A DNA stretch of 64,000 nt from Aliikangiella sp. G2MR2-5 (GTDB taxonomy: Bacteria; Pseudomonadota; Gammaproteobacteria; Enterobacterales; Kangiellaceae): the NCBI RefSeq assembly GCF_015687155.1, contig NZ_JADPQF010000001.1:806001-870000 (forward strand), written 5' to 3'. Under the pieces are notes generated by a model. That model saw nothing but the letters and a program-made list of their open reading frames with translations, did not search any database and was not told the DNA's origin. Below, one piece after another: positions 56,847 to 64,000 of this stretch (position 1 is the stretch's first letter; the number at the start of each line of letters is the position of its first letter). A program made the translations under genes and the position numbers.

Positions 56847-59639
56847 ATGACCAAACGACAAGAAAAGCGACGACCAACGCAGGTCGTCGGCCCACGATTG
56901 AAAATACTTTTTACTGGATTGCTCATTGTTTTTTCACTTCTAGCAATCAATGCATTTTATCTGGGCTCTATAACGTTTTTTGAATGGAAATACCTGCAAA
57001 CCTACCAGGACTACTTTTATCAAATAATGTTTTTACTTCATTTAGTGTTGGGATTGATATTTGTAATTCCATTCATTCTATTTGGAGTGATTCATTTTAA
57101 AAATGCATGGCGACGAAAAAATAGGCGCGCCGTTTACGTAGGAATAGCATTATTGTTGACTATGCTATTATTACTTATTTCCGGTTTGCTACTAGTCAGG
57201 TTTGACTTTTTTGAAGTACGTGACCCTATCATTCGAAATTTAGGATATTGGACACATGTAATTACACCTCTGGTCTGTGTCTGGTTGTTTGTGCTGCACA
57301 GACTGGCGGGGCCAAGAATTCACTGGAAAGCCGGAGGCGTTATTGCCTCGGTGGCGGGAGTGTTTGCTTTACTAGGAGTATATATGCAAACTCAAGACCC
57401 ACGCCAATGGAATAGTGTTGGACCCGATTCAGGTGAAAAGTATTTTTTTCCTTCGTTAGCTCGCACGGCCAGTGGGAACTTTATCCCGGCAAAAGCCTTA
57501 ATGCAGGATCAATATTGTCGGGACTGTCATCAGAATATTCATAAGCAGTGGACTGGAAGTGCTCACAAAATGAGTTCTTTCAATAATCCTGCGTATCTGT
57601 TTTCCGTACGAAACACTCGAAAAGTCGCTCTTGAGCGAGATGGTGATGTTCAGGCTGCTCGTTTCTGTGCTGGTTGTCATGACCCCGTTCCATTTTTCAG
57701 TGGTGCTTTTGATGATCCTGATTTTGATGATGTAAATCACCCAACATCGCAAGCTGGAATTACATGCACTAGCTGCCATGCAATTACTCATGTGAACAGT
57801 CGTAAAGGCAATTCTGACTTTACAATCGAAGAGCCCGCACACTATCCATTTGTATATTCCGACAATGAAATACTGCAATGGATAAATCGACAGCTAGTTA
57901 AAGCTAAACCAGAAATGCATAAGAAGACATTTTTAAAGCCTTTGCATCAGTCGCCTGAATTTTGTTCTACTTGTCACAAAGTGCATTTACCGAAGGAGTT
58001 AAACCACTACAAATGGTTACGTGGACAAAACCATTATGACAGCTACCATCTAAGTGGCGTGTCCGGACACGGAGTGAGCAGCTTTTATTATCCCCCTAAG
58101 CCGCAGCACAATTGCAATACTTGCCACATGCCGTTATTGGCATCGGATGACTTTGGGGCCGACTATCGAGATGATTCGGGAGTGTTAAAGGTACATGATC
58201 ATATGTTTCCTTCAGCTAATACTGCTTTGCCTCATCTAAAAGGATTGCCGGATTGGGTTAATGAAAATCATCGTCAATTTATGGACGGTGTAATGTTGTT
58301 GGATATATTTGGATTACGAGAAAACGGAGAGATCGATGGCAAGTTAATTGCGCCATTGGAATCTAAGCAAGTGTCGCTGCTACCAGGAAAGACTTATTTA
58401 ATTGAAGTTGTCGTCAGAACCATGAAGATGGGACATATCTTTACCCAGGGTACTGCCGATTCCAATGAAATTTGGCTGGAAATAATTGCGTCGACAGGGG
58501 AGCGAATAATAGGTCGATCTGGAGGTATTAAAAGCAATGATAAATCGGTTGATCCCTGGTCGCATTTTGTAAATGCTTATCTACTTGATAGAGATGGAAA
58601 TCGAATAGACCGCCGCAATGCGGAAGATATCTTTGTTCCCTTATACAATCATCAAATACCGCCGGGGGCAGCAGATGTTATTCACTACCGATTGACCGTA
58701 CCAGAAGATGTTGAAGGAACGGTAAAGATTTCTGCAAAGTTAAATTATCGTAAGTTTGACACTACTTACATGCGCCATTTTTCAGGCGATAGTTTTATCC
58801 GGAATGATTTACCTGTTCTGGAATTGGCAAGTGACTCGATTGAGTTACCCACTATGACTGGTGGAAAACTTAAGAAAAAAATAGGTGATATTAGACCGCT
58901 TTGGATGCGATGGAATGATTATGGCATTGGGTTGATTCGAAAACCTCAAAAATCTCAATTGAGACAAGCCGAGGAAGCATTTCAAAGAGTGGATGAGTTA
59001 GGGAGTGCATTTGGTTCTTTAAATAAAGCGCGCGTCTATTACCTGGAAGGTCGTCTTAATGAAGCTGTAATGGAGCTACAACGTTCTTCAACATTCGAAA
59101 CATCGGCCTGGCCGTGGACCATTGCCTGGTATACTGGTTTGGTGAATAAGCAAAATGGTTTTCTCGACGAAGCTATTGATAACTTCGAGCGGATCCTGGC
59201 CAACGATTATGAGTTGGCAAGAGAACGCGATTTTGATTTCAGTCAGGACTATCGTGTATGGAACGAATTGGGACAGACTCTGATTGAGCGTGCAAAACGA
59301 GAACGCGGAGGAAAGCGTCGTAAAGCTCGAGATGAATTCTTAAAGAAAGGGGAGCAAGCTTTCTTAACAACGCTAACTTTTGATGAAGAAAATGCCACGG
59401 CGCATTTTAACCTGGCACAGATCTATCAAATGCTGGAAATGAATGAAAAGTCGAAAAAACATCATCAGCTACATGAAAAATATCGTGTAGATGATAATGC
59501 TCGAGACTTTGCAATCAATCAGCATCGACGTAATAATCCTGCTGCAGACCATGCTGCTGACGCAGTAGTAATTTATGACTTGAACAAAACAACTGAATAT
59601 CAAGAACGAATCAATACATTACAACCGGTAAATAAATAA
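56847..59639 (+). CDS. Membrane-anchored five-heme cytochrome c with C-terminal TPR repeats
   Basis: The 930-residue protein starts with about five membrane helices (residues 18-190; histidines in FLLHLVLGLI, YWTHVITP and VLHRLAG recall a cytochrome-b-like domain). The periplasmic part carries five CxxCH heme sites: CRDCH, CAGCH, CTSCH, CSTCH and CNTCH (about residues 224-430). A beta-rich domain (about 490-670) and TPR-like repeats (about 695-890: LNKARVYYLEGRLNEAV, DEAIDNFERIL, ATAHFNLAQIYQML) follow. It likely relays electrons from the quinol pool or a periplasmic donor. It precedes the CRTAC1-type gene by nine bases. Confidence 0.85.
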   Translation: MTKRQEKRRPTQVVGPRLKILFTGLLIVFSLLAINAFYLGSITFFEWKYLQTYQDYFYQIMFLLHLVLGLIFVIPFILFGVIHFKNAWRRKNRRAVYVGIALLLTMLLLLISGLLLVRFDFFEVRDPIIRNLGYWTHVITPLVCVWLFVLHRLAGPRIHWKAGGVIASVAGVFALLGVYMQTQDPRQWNSVGPDSGEKYFFPSLARTASGNFIPAKALMQDQYCRDCHQNIHKQWTGSAHKMSSFNNPAYLFSVRNTRKVALERDGDVQAARFCAGCHDPVPFFSGAFDDPDFDDVNHPTSQAGITCTSCHAITHVNSRKGNSDFTIEEPAHYPFVYSDNEILQWINRQLVKAKPEMHKKTFLKPLHQSPEFCSTCHKVHLPKELNHYKWLRGQNHYDSYHLSGVSGHGVSSFYYPPKPQHNCNTCHMPLLASDDFGADYRDDSGVLKVHDHMFPSANTALPHLKGLPDWVNENHRQFMDGVMLLDIFGLRENGEIDGKLIAPLESKQVSLLPGKTYLIEVVVRTMKMGHIFTQGTADSNEIWLEIIASTGERIIGRSGGIKSNDKSVDPWSHFVNAYLLDRDGNRIDRRNAEDIFVPLYNHQIPPGAADVIHYRLTVPEDVEGTVKISAKLNYRKFDTTYMRHFSGDSFIRNDLPVLELASDSIELPTMTGGKLKKKIGDIRPLWMRWNDYGIGLIRKPQKSQLRQAEEAFQRVDELGSAFGSLNKARVYYLEGRLNEAVMELQRSSTFETSAWPWTIAWYTGLVNKQNGFLDEAIDNFERILANDYELARERDFDFSQDYRVWNELGQTLIERAKRERGGKRRKARDEFLKKGEQAFLTTLTFDEENATAHFNLAQIYQMLEMNEKSKKHHQLHEKYRVDDNARDFAINQHRRNNPAADHAADAVVIYDLNKTTEYQERINTLQPVNK

Positions 59640-59648
59640 AGGTTAGCA

Positions 59649-61571
59649 ATGAGAAATAAAAAGAAACAACTAGGTAACAATAAAATATCTGAAACTAGTG
59701 GGCTGGAACCGGTACAAGATGAGTTGCAAGATGACGTTCAGAATGATGAAATCATTGGCAAGGCATTTCGTTGGTCGTTGACTCTCTTTTCAGTCCTTGC
59801 CGTAAGCGGAGCCTTAATCTGGTCGATGAATAAAGAAGAAGCGGAAGAATTGCTGGCTGTAAGTGATAAAGGGTTAGATGTTCCGTTAAAGATTGAAAGT
59901 ATTGCTTCGGTGAGTCCTCCACAAGTTTCTTTCGTTGATGTTGCGACAGCTGCGGGAATTGACTTTAGGCATTTCAGTGGTGCTTATGGTGAAAAACTTT
60001 TGCCAGAAACTATGGGCGGCGGTGTTGCATTTCTTGATTATGACAACGACGGTGACGCTGACTTGCTCTTGGTTAACGGAACCAGCTGGCCGGAAGAATC
60101 ATTGGATAATACGCCTGTCTCATCGCTGACACTTTATGACAATGACGGTCTGGGAAATTTCACTGATGTGACAGATAAGACCGGACTAATTGTTAAACTT
60201 TATGGAATGGGGGTTGCTGTCGGTGATTATGATGGTGATAAAGACGTCGATATTTTTGTCACTGCAGTTGGAGAAAACCGGCTATTGCAAAACGATAATG
60301 GACATTTTGTCGATGTAACAGAAAGTTCCGGAACAAAAGGGGGCGTAGACGAATGGAGTACCAGCGCAGCATTTTTTGACGCTGACAATGATGGTGATCT
60401 GGACCTTTTTGTTGCCAATTATGTACAGTGGAGTCGTGATATCGATCTGGAGGTGGACTATCGACTGACTGGAATTGGTCGTGCTTATGGACCTCCTACC
60501 AATTTTGAAGGACAGTATTCGCGGTTTTATCTAAATAATGGAGATGGTACTTTCTCCGAACACTCTGCTGAGAGCGGTATTCAGGTGAACAATTCAGCAA
60601 CCGGAAAGCCTGTTGGAAAGTCTTTGGCGGTAATTCCAGTGGATATCGACAATGATCACTTGATGGATTTAGTGGTAGCGAATGATACGGTGCAAAATTT
60701 TGTTTTTCATAACAAGGGAAACGGAAAATTTGAAGAGGTTGGGGCATTGTGGGGGATGGCCTTTGATCGAAATGGGCATGCAACCGGAGCTATGGGAATC
60801 GATGCAGCATGGTATCGAAATGATTTATCTCTGGGGTTTGTTATTGGTAACTTTGCTAATGAAATGAGTTCATTTTATGTTGCCAACGACGCATCAACCT
60901 ATTTTAGTGATCAGTCTATTGTTGATGGCATCGGCCCAGCCAGTCGCTCTAGACTATCCTTTGGCTTGTTTTTTTTCGACTATGATCTTGATGGACGTCT
61001 TGATTTATTTCAGGCAAATGGTCATGTGGAAAATGAAATCAATAAAGTTCAGAAAAGTCAAAGCTATAAACAGCCTTCTCAATTATTCTGGAACTGTGGA
61101 GAGCAGTGCGATGTAACCTTTGTTGAACATAAACCGAATGCCAATAATGGTTTGAGCAAAAACATAGTTGGGCGCGGAGCTGCTTATGCAGATATAGACG
61201 GCGACGGAGATCTAGATATTTTGGTAACCCAAATAGAGGGAGTTCCTCTATTGCTACGGAATGATCAGAAGCTAAGCAATCATTGGCTGCATGTGAAGCT
61301 TTCTCAAACGGGAGGGAATTCAAATGCGATCGGCGCGCTTGTCAAAGTGAAATTACATAACGGTGAAGAAATGCAGCAGCTAGTTATGCCGACACGAAGT
61401 TACTTATCACAGGTACTACCACAAGCATATTTTGGGTTAGGAAAAAATACAGAGGTTGAACAGATCATAGTTACCTGGCCTGATGGTTTGGTTCAGGCGG
61501 TAACGAATATCGGCAAAGTTGATCGAGTTATATCTATACAAAGAAACAATAATCAAATAGTGAAAAAATAG
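59649..61571 (+). CDS. CRTAC1-family FG-GAP/ASPIC-UnbV protein
   Basis: The 640-residue protein has an N-terminal membrane anchor (about residues 39-59). It then has six FG-GAP/VCBS calcium-binding blades (DYDNDGDADLLLVNG, DYDGDKDVDIFV, DADNDGDLDLFVANY, DIDNDHLMDLVVAND, DYDLDGRLDLFQANG and DIDGDGDLDILVTQ). An ASPIC/UnbV domain lies about 550-630 (NHWLHVKLSQTGGNSNAIGALVKV, ..PTRSYLSQVLPQAYFGLG, ..VTWPDG). It faces the periplasm or surface. UnbV domains accompany redox or adhesion proteins but their role is unproved. It probably acts with the cytochrome encoded nine bases upstream. Confidence 0.85.
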   Translation: MRNKKKQLGNNKISETSGLEPVQDELQDDVQNDEIIGKAFRWSLTLFSVLAVSGALIWSMNKEEAEELLAVSDKGLDVPLKIESIASVSPPQVSFVDVATAAGIDFRHFSGAYGEKLLPETMGGGVAFLDYDNDGDADLLLVNGTSWPEESLDNTPVSSLTLYDNDGLGNFTDVTDKTGLIVKLYGMGVAVGDYDGDKDVDIFVTAVGENRLLQNDNGHFVDVTESSGTKGGVDEWSTSAAFFDADNDGDLDLFVANYVQWSRDIDLEVDYRLTGIGRAYGPPTNFEGQYSRFYLNNGDGTFSEHSAESGIQVNNSATGKPVGKSLAVIPVDIDNDHLMDLVVANDTVQNFVFHNKGNGKFEEVGALWGMAFDRNGHATGAMGIDAAWYRNDLSLGFVIGNFANEMSSFYVANDASTYFSDQSIVDGIGPASRSRLSFGLFFFDYDLDGRLDLFQANGHVENEINKVQKSQSYKQPSQLFWNCGEQCDVTFVEHKPNANNGLSKNIVGRGAAYADIDGDGDLDILVTQIEGVPLLLRNDQKLSNHWLHVKLSQTGGNSNAIGALVKVKLHNGEEMQQLVMPTRSYLSQVLPQAYFGLGKNTEVEQIIVTWPDGLVQAVTNIGKVDRVISIQRNNNQIVKK

Positions 61572-61587
61572 ATCAAAGTTTATATCA

Positions 61588-62673
61588 ATGGATAATTTAA
61601 CCTTAGCTGAATGGAATATTAAAAATTCAGAGTTCAGACAATCTAACACTGAAGAAAGTAAGGAGCTAGGCGAGTTTTTTGTCGGAAAAGTTGTGCTTAT
61701 TACCGGTGCTGGCGGTAGTGTAGGCTCTGAAATTTCAAGAAAAATTGTAGAGCTTAGACCTCGCACGCTTATTTTACTAGAAAACAGTGAGTATGCGCTT
61801 TATAAGATAGAGCAAGAGTTGTCCTACATGAATTTAAAGGAGCAAAAACTTGAAGTGGTTCCTGTTCTGGGCTCGATTTGTGACAACGAGCTCCTCAACT
61901 TTATACGACAGAAATATGAAATTGATATTATTTATCATACTGCAAGCTTTAAACATGTACCTTTACTCGAAGTAAATCCAATTGCCGCTTTTCAGAATAA
62001 TGTCCTTGGAACAAAAAATATCGCAAGCTTAGCAAAGCTGTCTAAGGCAGAGCAAGCTATTCTGATTTCGACAGATAAAGCAGTGAACGCTGTTTCTGTT
62101 ATGGGAAAAACAAAGCGTATTGCCGAGCATCTTTTTCAATCTGCGGCACAAGAGGTTGCTGGTGATACTGAATTTAAGATCATCAGATTTGGGAATCTTA
62201 TCGGTTCTTCCGGTTCCGTGATTCCGCTTTTTAAAGAGCAGATAAGACAAGGCAAGAACCTAACTATAACTGAGCCCGAAATGACTCGCTATTTTATATG
62301 TATCAGCGAAGCTGTTAATTTGACGCTCTTATCGACAAAAATGAGTATAGATAATAAAGTCATTATTTTTGATATGGGTGAGCCCGTCAGAATCCTGGAT
62401 ATTGCTAAAAAATTAATAGAGGAATCAGGGTATTCTGTACGGGATACGAAAAAACCTGAAGGAGAAATTGGTATTGAATTTATTGGTATGAGGCGAGGGG
62501 AGAAACTTCACGAGGAGTTATCGTTCAATTCTGAATTAAAAAACAGTGAATATCCAAAAATCAAACTTGCTGATGAACCTGTAATGAGTAGAAAAGAAGT
62601 TAATGCATTGCTCGAAAAGATCGAAAAAGCTTGTCAATGCCGAGATATTAAAACCCTGAACAAACTAATTTGA
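61588..62673 (+). CDS. CapD-type sugar-nucleotide 4,6-dehydratase/epimerase (soluble form)
   Basis: The 361-residue extended SDR has VVLITGAGGSVGSEISRKI (NAD site), YHTASFKHVPLLEVNP, AILISTDKAVNAVSVMGKTKRIAE (the STDK and MxxxK catalytic pattern of CapD/FlaA1, with Met replacing Tyr) and GEKLHEEL. Full-length CapD/WbpM proteins have about 250 residues of membrane domain first; this one lacks them, like PseB/FlaA1. It probably makes a 4-keto-6-deoxy- or epimerised UDP-N-acetylhexosamine for a surface glycan. It lies 16 bases after the CRTAC1 gene and some 15 kb from the capsule locus. Confidence 0.85.
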   Translation: MDNLTLAEWNIKNSEFRQSNTEESKELGEFFVGKVVLITGAGGSVGSEISRKIVELRPRTLILLENSEYALYKIEQELSYMNLKEQKLEVVPVLGSICDNELLNFIRQKYEIDIIYHTASFKHVPLLEVNPIAAFQNNVLGTKNIASLAKLSKAEQAILISTDKAVNAVSVMGKTKRIAEHLFQSAAQEVAGDTEFKIIRFGNLIGSSGSVIPLFKEQIRQGKNLTITEPEMTRYFICISEAVNLTLLSTKMSIDNKVIIFDMGEPVRILDIAKKLIEESGYSVRDTKKPEGEIGIEFIGMRRGEKLHEELSFNSELKNSEYPKIKLADEPVMSRKEVNALLEKIEKACQCRDIKTLNKLI

Positions 62674-62694
62674 ATTGGAAGAAATCCATTTCAA
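62670..62694. terminator. Possible terminator between the CapD-type gene and the leftward gene
   Basis: TTGAATTGGA, loop AGAAA and TCCATTTCAA form a 10-bp stem with one mismatch, overlapping the stop codon of the CapD-type gene. It lacks a U-tract, so the call is weak. Confidence 0.3.
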
Positions 62695-62732
62695 GGATTC
62701 TCCCGTAAAAAATAGAATGTTTCATTTAGTAA

Positions 62733-64000
62733 CTAGTGATAGCGTGTATTATATTTAGCATGCATCAGATCTCTCTGGATACTTGCTTTTCCCGGTAATG
62801 GACCGACTGTTTCACCATCTTGCGTATATAGATCCATATCTTTGACCCATCCCTTTGCTTCTAATACAAAATAGCGTTTCCAGCCATCATTTAATGTTTG
62901 TTTCAATTGTGGGAACTTGAGTTTAAGGCCTTCGCCGGGGCCTATGACGGCTACAGCGCTATCATCGTTTGCTACAAGCTCGGTGACGTCGCCAAATTCT
63001 GAGTAGTAACCGGAGGGATGTCGAGTATCCCATAGTGGGGCGCTTTTGTTAAAATCATAATGCGGCAAGCGTTGAGCTCCAGTTGTCCTTAATGCAAATC
63101 CGGTCTGCAGTGCTTCCGCTTTATCAATGTGAAGTCGCTGAATCCGACTTCTCTCTGGAATTTCTTTAAGATCTTTCCGGTAAACCAGTTGAATACGATC
63201 CCAGTAAATTTCCATATTTGAGCTCAGGCGTAATTCGGTGATATTTTCCGGCAAATTATTTAATGGAAGTGTCATTTGCCTGGGCATACCAGCAGGGTAA
63301 CCAAATTCGGAATAAAGTGTTTTCCATTCCCCGTTGGCTTGACGAAATTCGAGATCGGCTGCTTGATATGAACGATTGGCCTGCCATGAGGCAAAGCTAG
63401 TTTGAGAATAGGGATACTCCACCCAGCCATCAATGATAAGGGTAGGGTTTTTATCGTATTCAATCGGGTTTTCAAAAATAAAAGAGACCTGATGGTGAGT
63501 CTGGGTCATACCGATGAACCTGTGATCCAGTTTCCCTACTGGCGGCGCTTTATGATCAAGTAGACTGATGCTGTTCAATACATCTTCTCCACGATCATTG
63601 TATGCATGTATTGGCTTAACTATATCACTGTAAACGAAAGCTTTTCCTGTTGGTAGCGGATTACCCACGCCCATTCTTTCATCAACTGCTAAATGTAAAT
63701 CCGCAGGTAAGTCATACACCACAAGCTCGGCATGATCGAAATACATTACTTCTTCCATAGGTTCTGAGATAATCATTTGATAGAAGCCGTCTTTTGCCTG
63801 TAGTAAGTTCTCCGGAATTAAAAAGTTCTCCCAAGGTCTTGGGGTTGCGTATTCCCCCGGGCCAATAGCAAATCCTAATCCGCCGACGCCAATGATATCG
63901 CTGACAAATTCAAACCTTTCGCCATTCCAAACAAATAGCACCGGACAACTGGCCAACTGACGCTGTGTTTCTGTAATCTTATTCAAGCCTGCTTTTAAGT
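62733..64000 (-). CDS. C-terminal part of a probable ASPIC/UnbV-associated protein (partial)
   Basis: The frame is open from the stop near 62733 to the window edge. A TTG at 63986 has no SD and its upstream codons remain in frame, so the real N-terminus is probably outside. The visible 420 or so residues open with QLASCPVLFVWNGERFEFVSDIIGVGGLGF, a segment that from memory follows ASPIC/UnbV domains in FG-GAP and TPR proteins. Beta-rich sequence follows with ELVVYDLPADLHLAVDERM and LRLSSNMEIYWDRIQLVYR, the latter suggesting carbohydrate- or lectin-like sheets. It converges with the CapD-type gene. Confidence 0.65.
   Translation of the reverse strand, partial: LKAGLNKITETQRQLASCPVLFVWNGERFEFVSDIIGVGGLGFAIGPGEYATPRPWENFLIPENLLQAKDGFYQMIISEPMEEVMYFDHAELVVYDLPADLHLAVDERMGVGNPLPTGKAFVYSDIVKPIHAYNDRGEDVLNSISLLDHKAPPVGKLDHRFIGMTQTHHQVSFIFENPIEYDKNPTLIIDGWVEYPYSQTSFASWQANRSYQAADLEFRQANGEWKTLYSEFGYPAGMPRQMTLPLNNLPENITELRLSSNMEIYWDRIQLVYRKDLKEIPERSRIQRLHIDKAEALQTGFALRTTGAQRLPHYDFNKSAPLWDTRHPSGYYSEFGDVTELVANDDSAVAVIGPGEGLKLKFPQLKQTLNDGWKRYFVLEAKGWVKDMDLYTQDGETVGPLPGKASIQRDLMHAKYNTRYH

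Noticed and set aside
57498-57878. Open frame of 126 codons on the minus strand inside the multiheme cytochrome gene
   Set aside because: It is antisense to a well-supported gene with five CxxCH sites, has no SD and no recognisable domain.
62670-62694. Strong terminator after the CapD-type gene
   Set aside because: The stem has a mismatch, is AT-rich and has no U-tract, so it was listed only with low confidence.

Overview
The window is chromosomal DNA from an AT-rich gammaproteobacterium. The block bamD - rluD - pgeF - clpB has the gene order familiar from gammaproteobacteria, and GlnB, NadE, ClpB, GalE and tRNA-Val(GAC) all look gammaproteobacterial. The surface-polysaccharide content (many sulfotransferases, huge repeat-rich surface proteins, multiheme cytochrome) suggests a marine lifestyle. 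A Kangiella-like or oceanospirillal relative is possible, but that is only an inference.

Layout. 1-9506 is housekeeping: the 5' end of a PilS-like sensor kinase, nadE, glnB with an apparent NtrC/sigma54 control region, bamD, then rluD-pgeF-plsC-like, clpB behind a good sigma32 promoter, galE and tRNA-Val. A stand-alone MlaC-like gene follows.

10458-46871 is one very large capsule (surface polysaccharide) locus, all on the + strand. It opens with a promoter, a long leader containing an ops-like element, a WecA-like initiating transferase, a small lipoprotein, and a KpsD/KpsM/KpsT/KpsE-type ABC export machine. Next come dTDP-L-rhamnose synthesis (rmlACDB), a 1311-residue two-domain glycosyltransferase with eleven N-terminal repeats, and a GDP-D-glycero-D-manno-heptose module (hddA, gmhA, hddC). 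The rest is a mix of glycosyltransferases, methyltransferases and six sulfotransferases. The predicted product is a sulfated, probably methylated, rhamnose- and heptose-containing capsule. A 688-base non-coding gap at 29641-30328 splits the locus into two blocks. Three unrelated proteins (KpsE, a GT-D enzyme, a GT92-like enzyme) share a roughly 40-residue helical-hairpin module, which may hold the synthesis/export complex together.

46938-55601 holds surface proteins: a convergent two-gene operon (a tail-fibre-like exported protein and a small exported protein) and a 2191-residue giant. The giant has six cysteine-paired repeats, Ig-like and cadherin-like domains, a long aspartate-rich thrombospondin-type-3 tract, a GGGS sorting-signal-like segment and then, in the same reading frame, an outer-membrane beta-barrel.

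55788-64000 carries a nitrilase-family hydrolase, a membrane-anchored five-heme cytochrome with a TPR tail, an FG-GAP/ASPIC-UnbV (CRTAC1-type) protein and a soluble CapD-type sugar-nucleotide dehydratase. On the opposite strand is the C-terminal part of what is probably another ASPIC/UnbV-associated protein. The nitrilase-cytochrome-CRTAC1 set looks like an uncharacterised extracytoplasmic redox system. No CRISPR array, insertion sequence, rRNA or prophage was seen.
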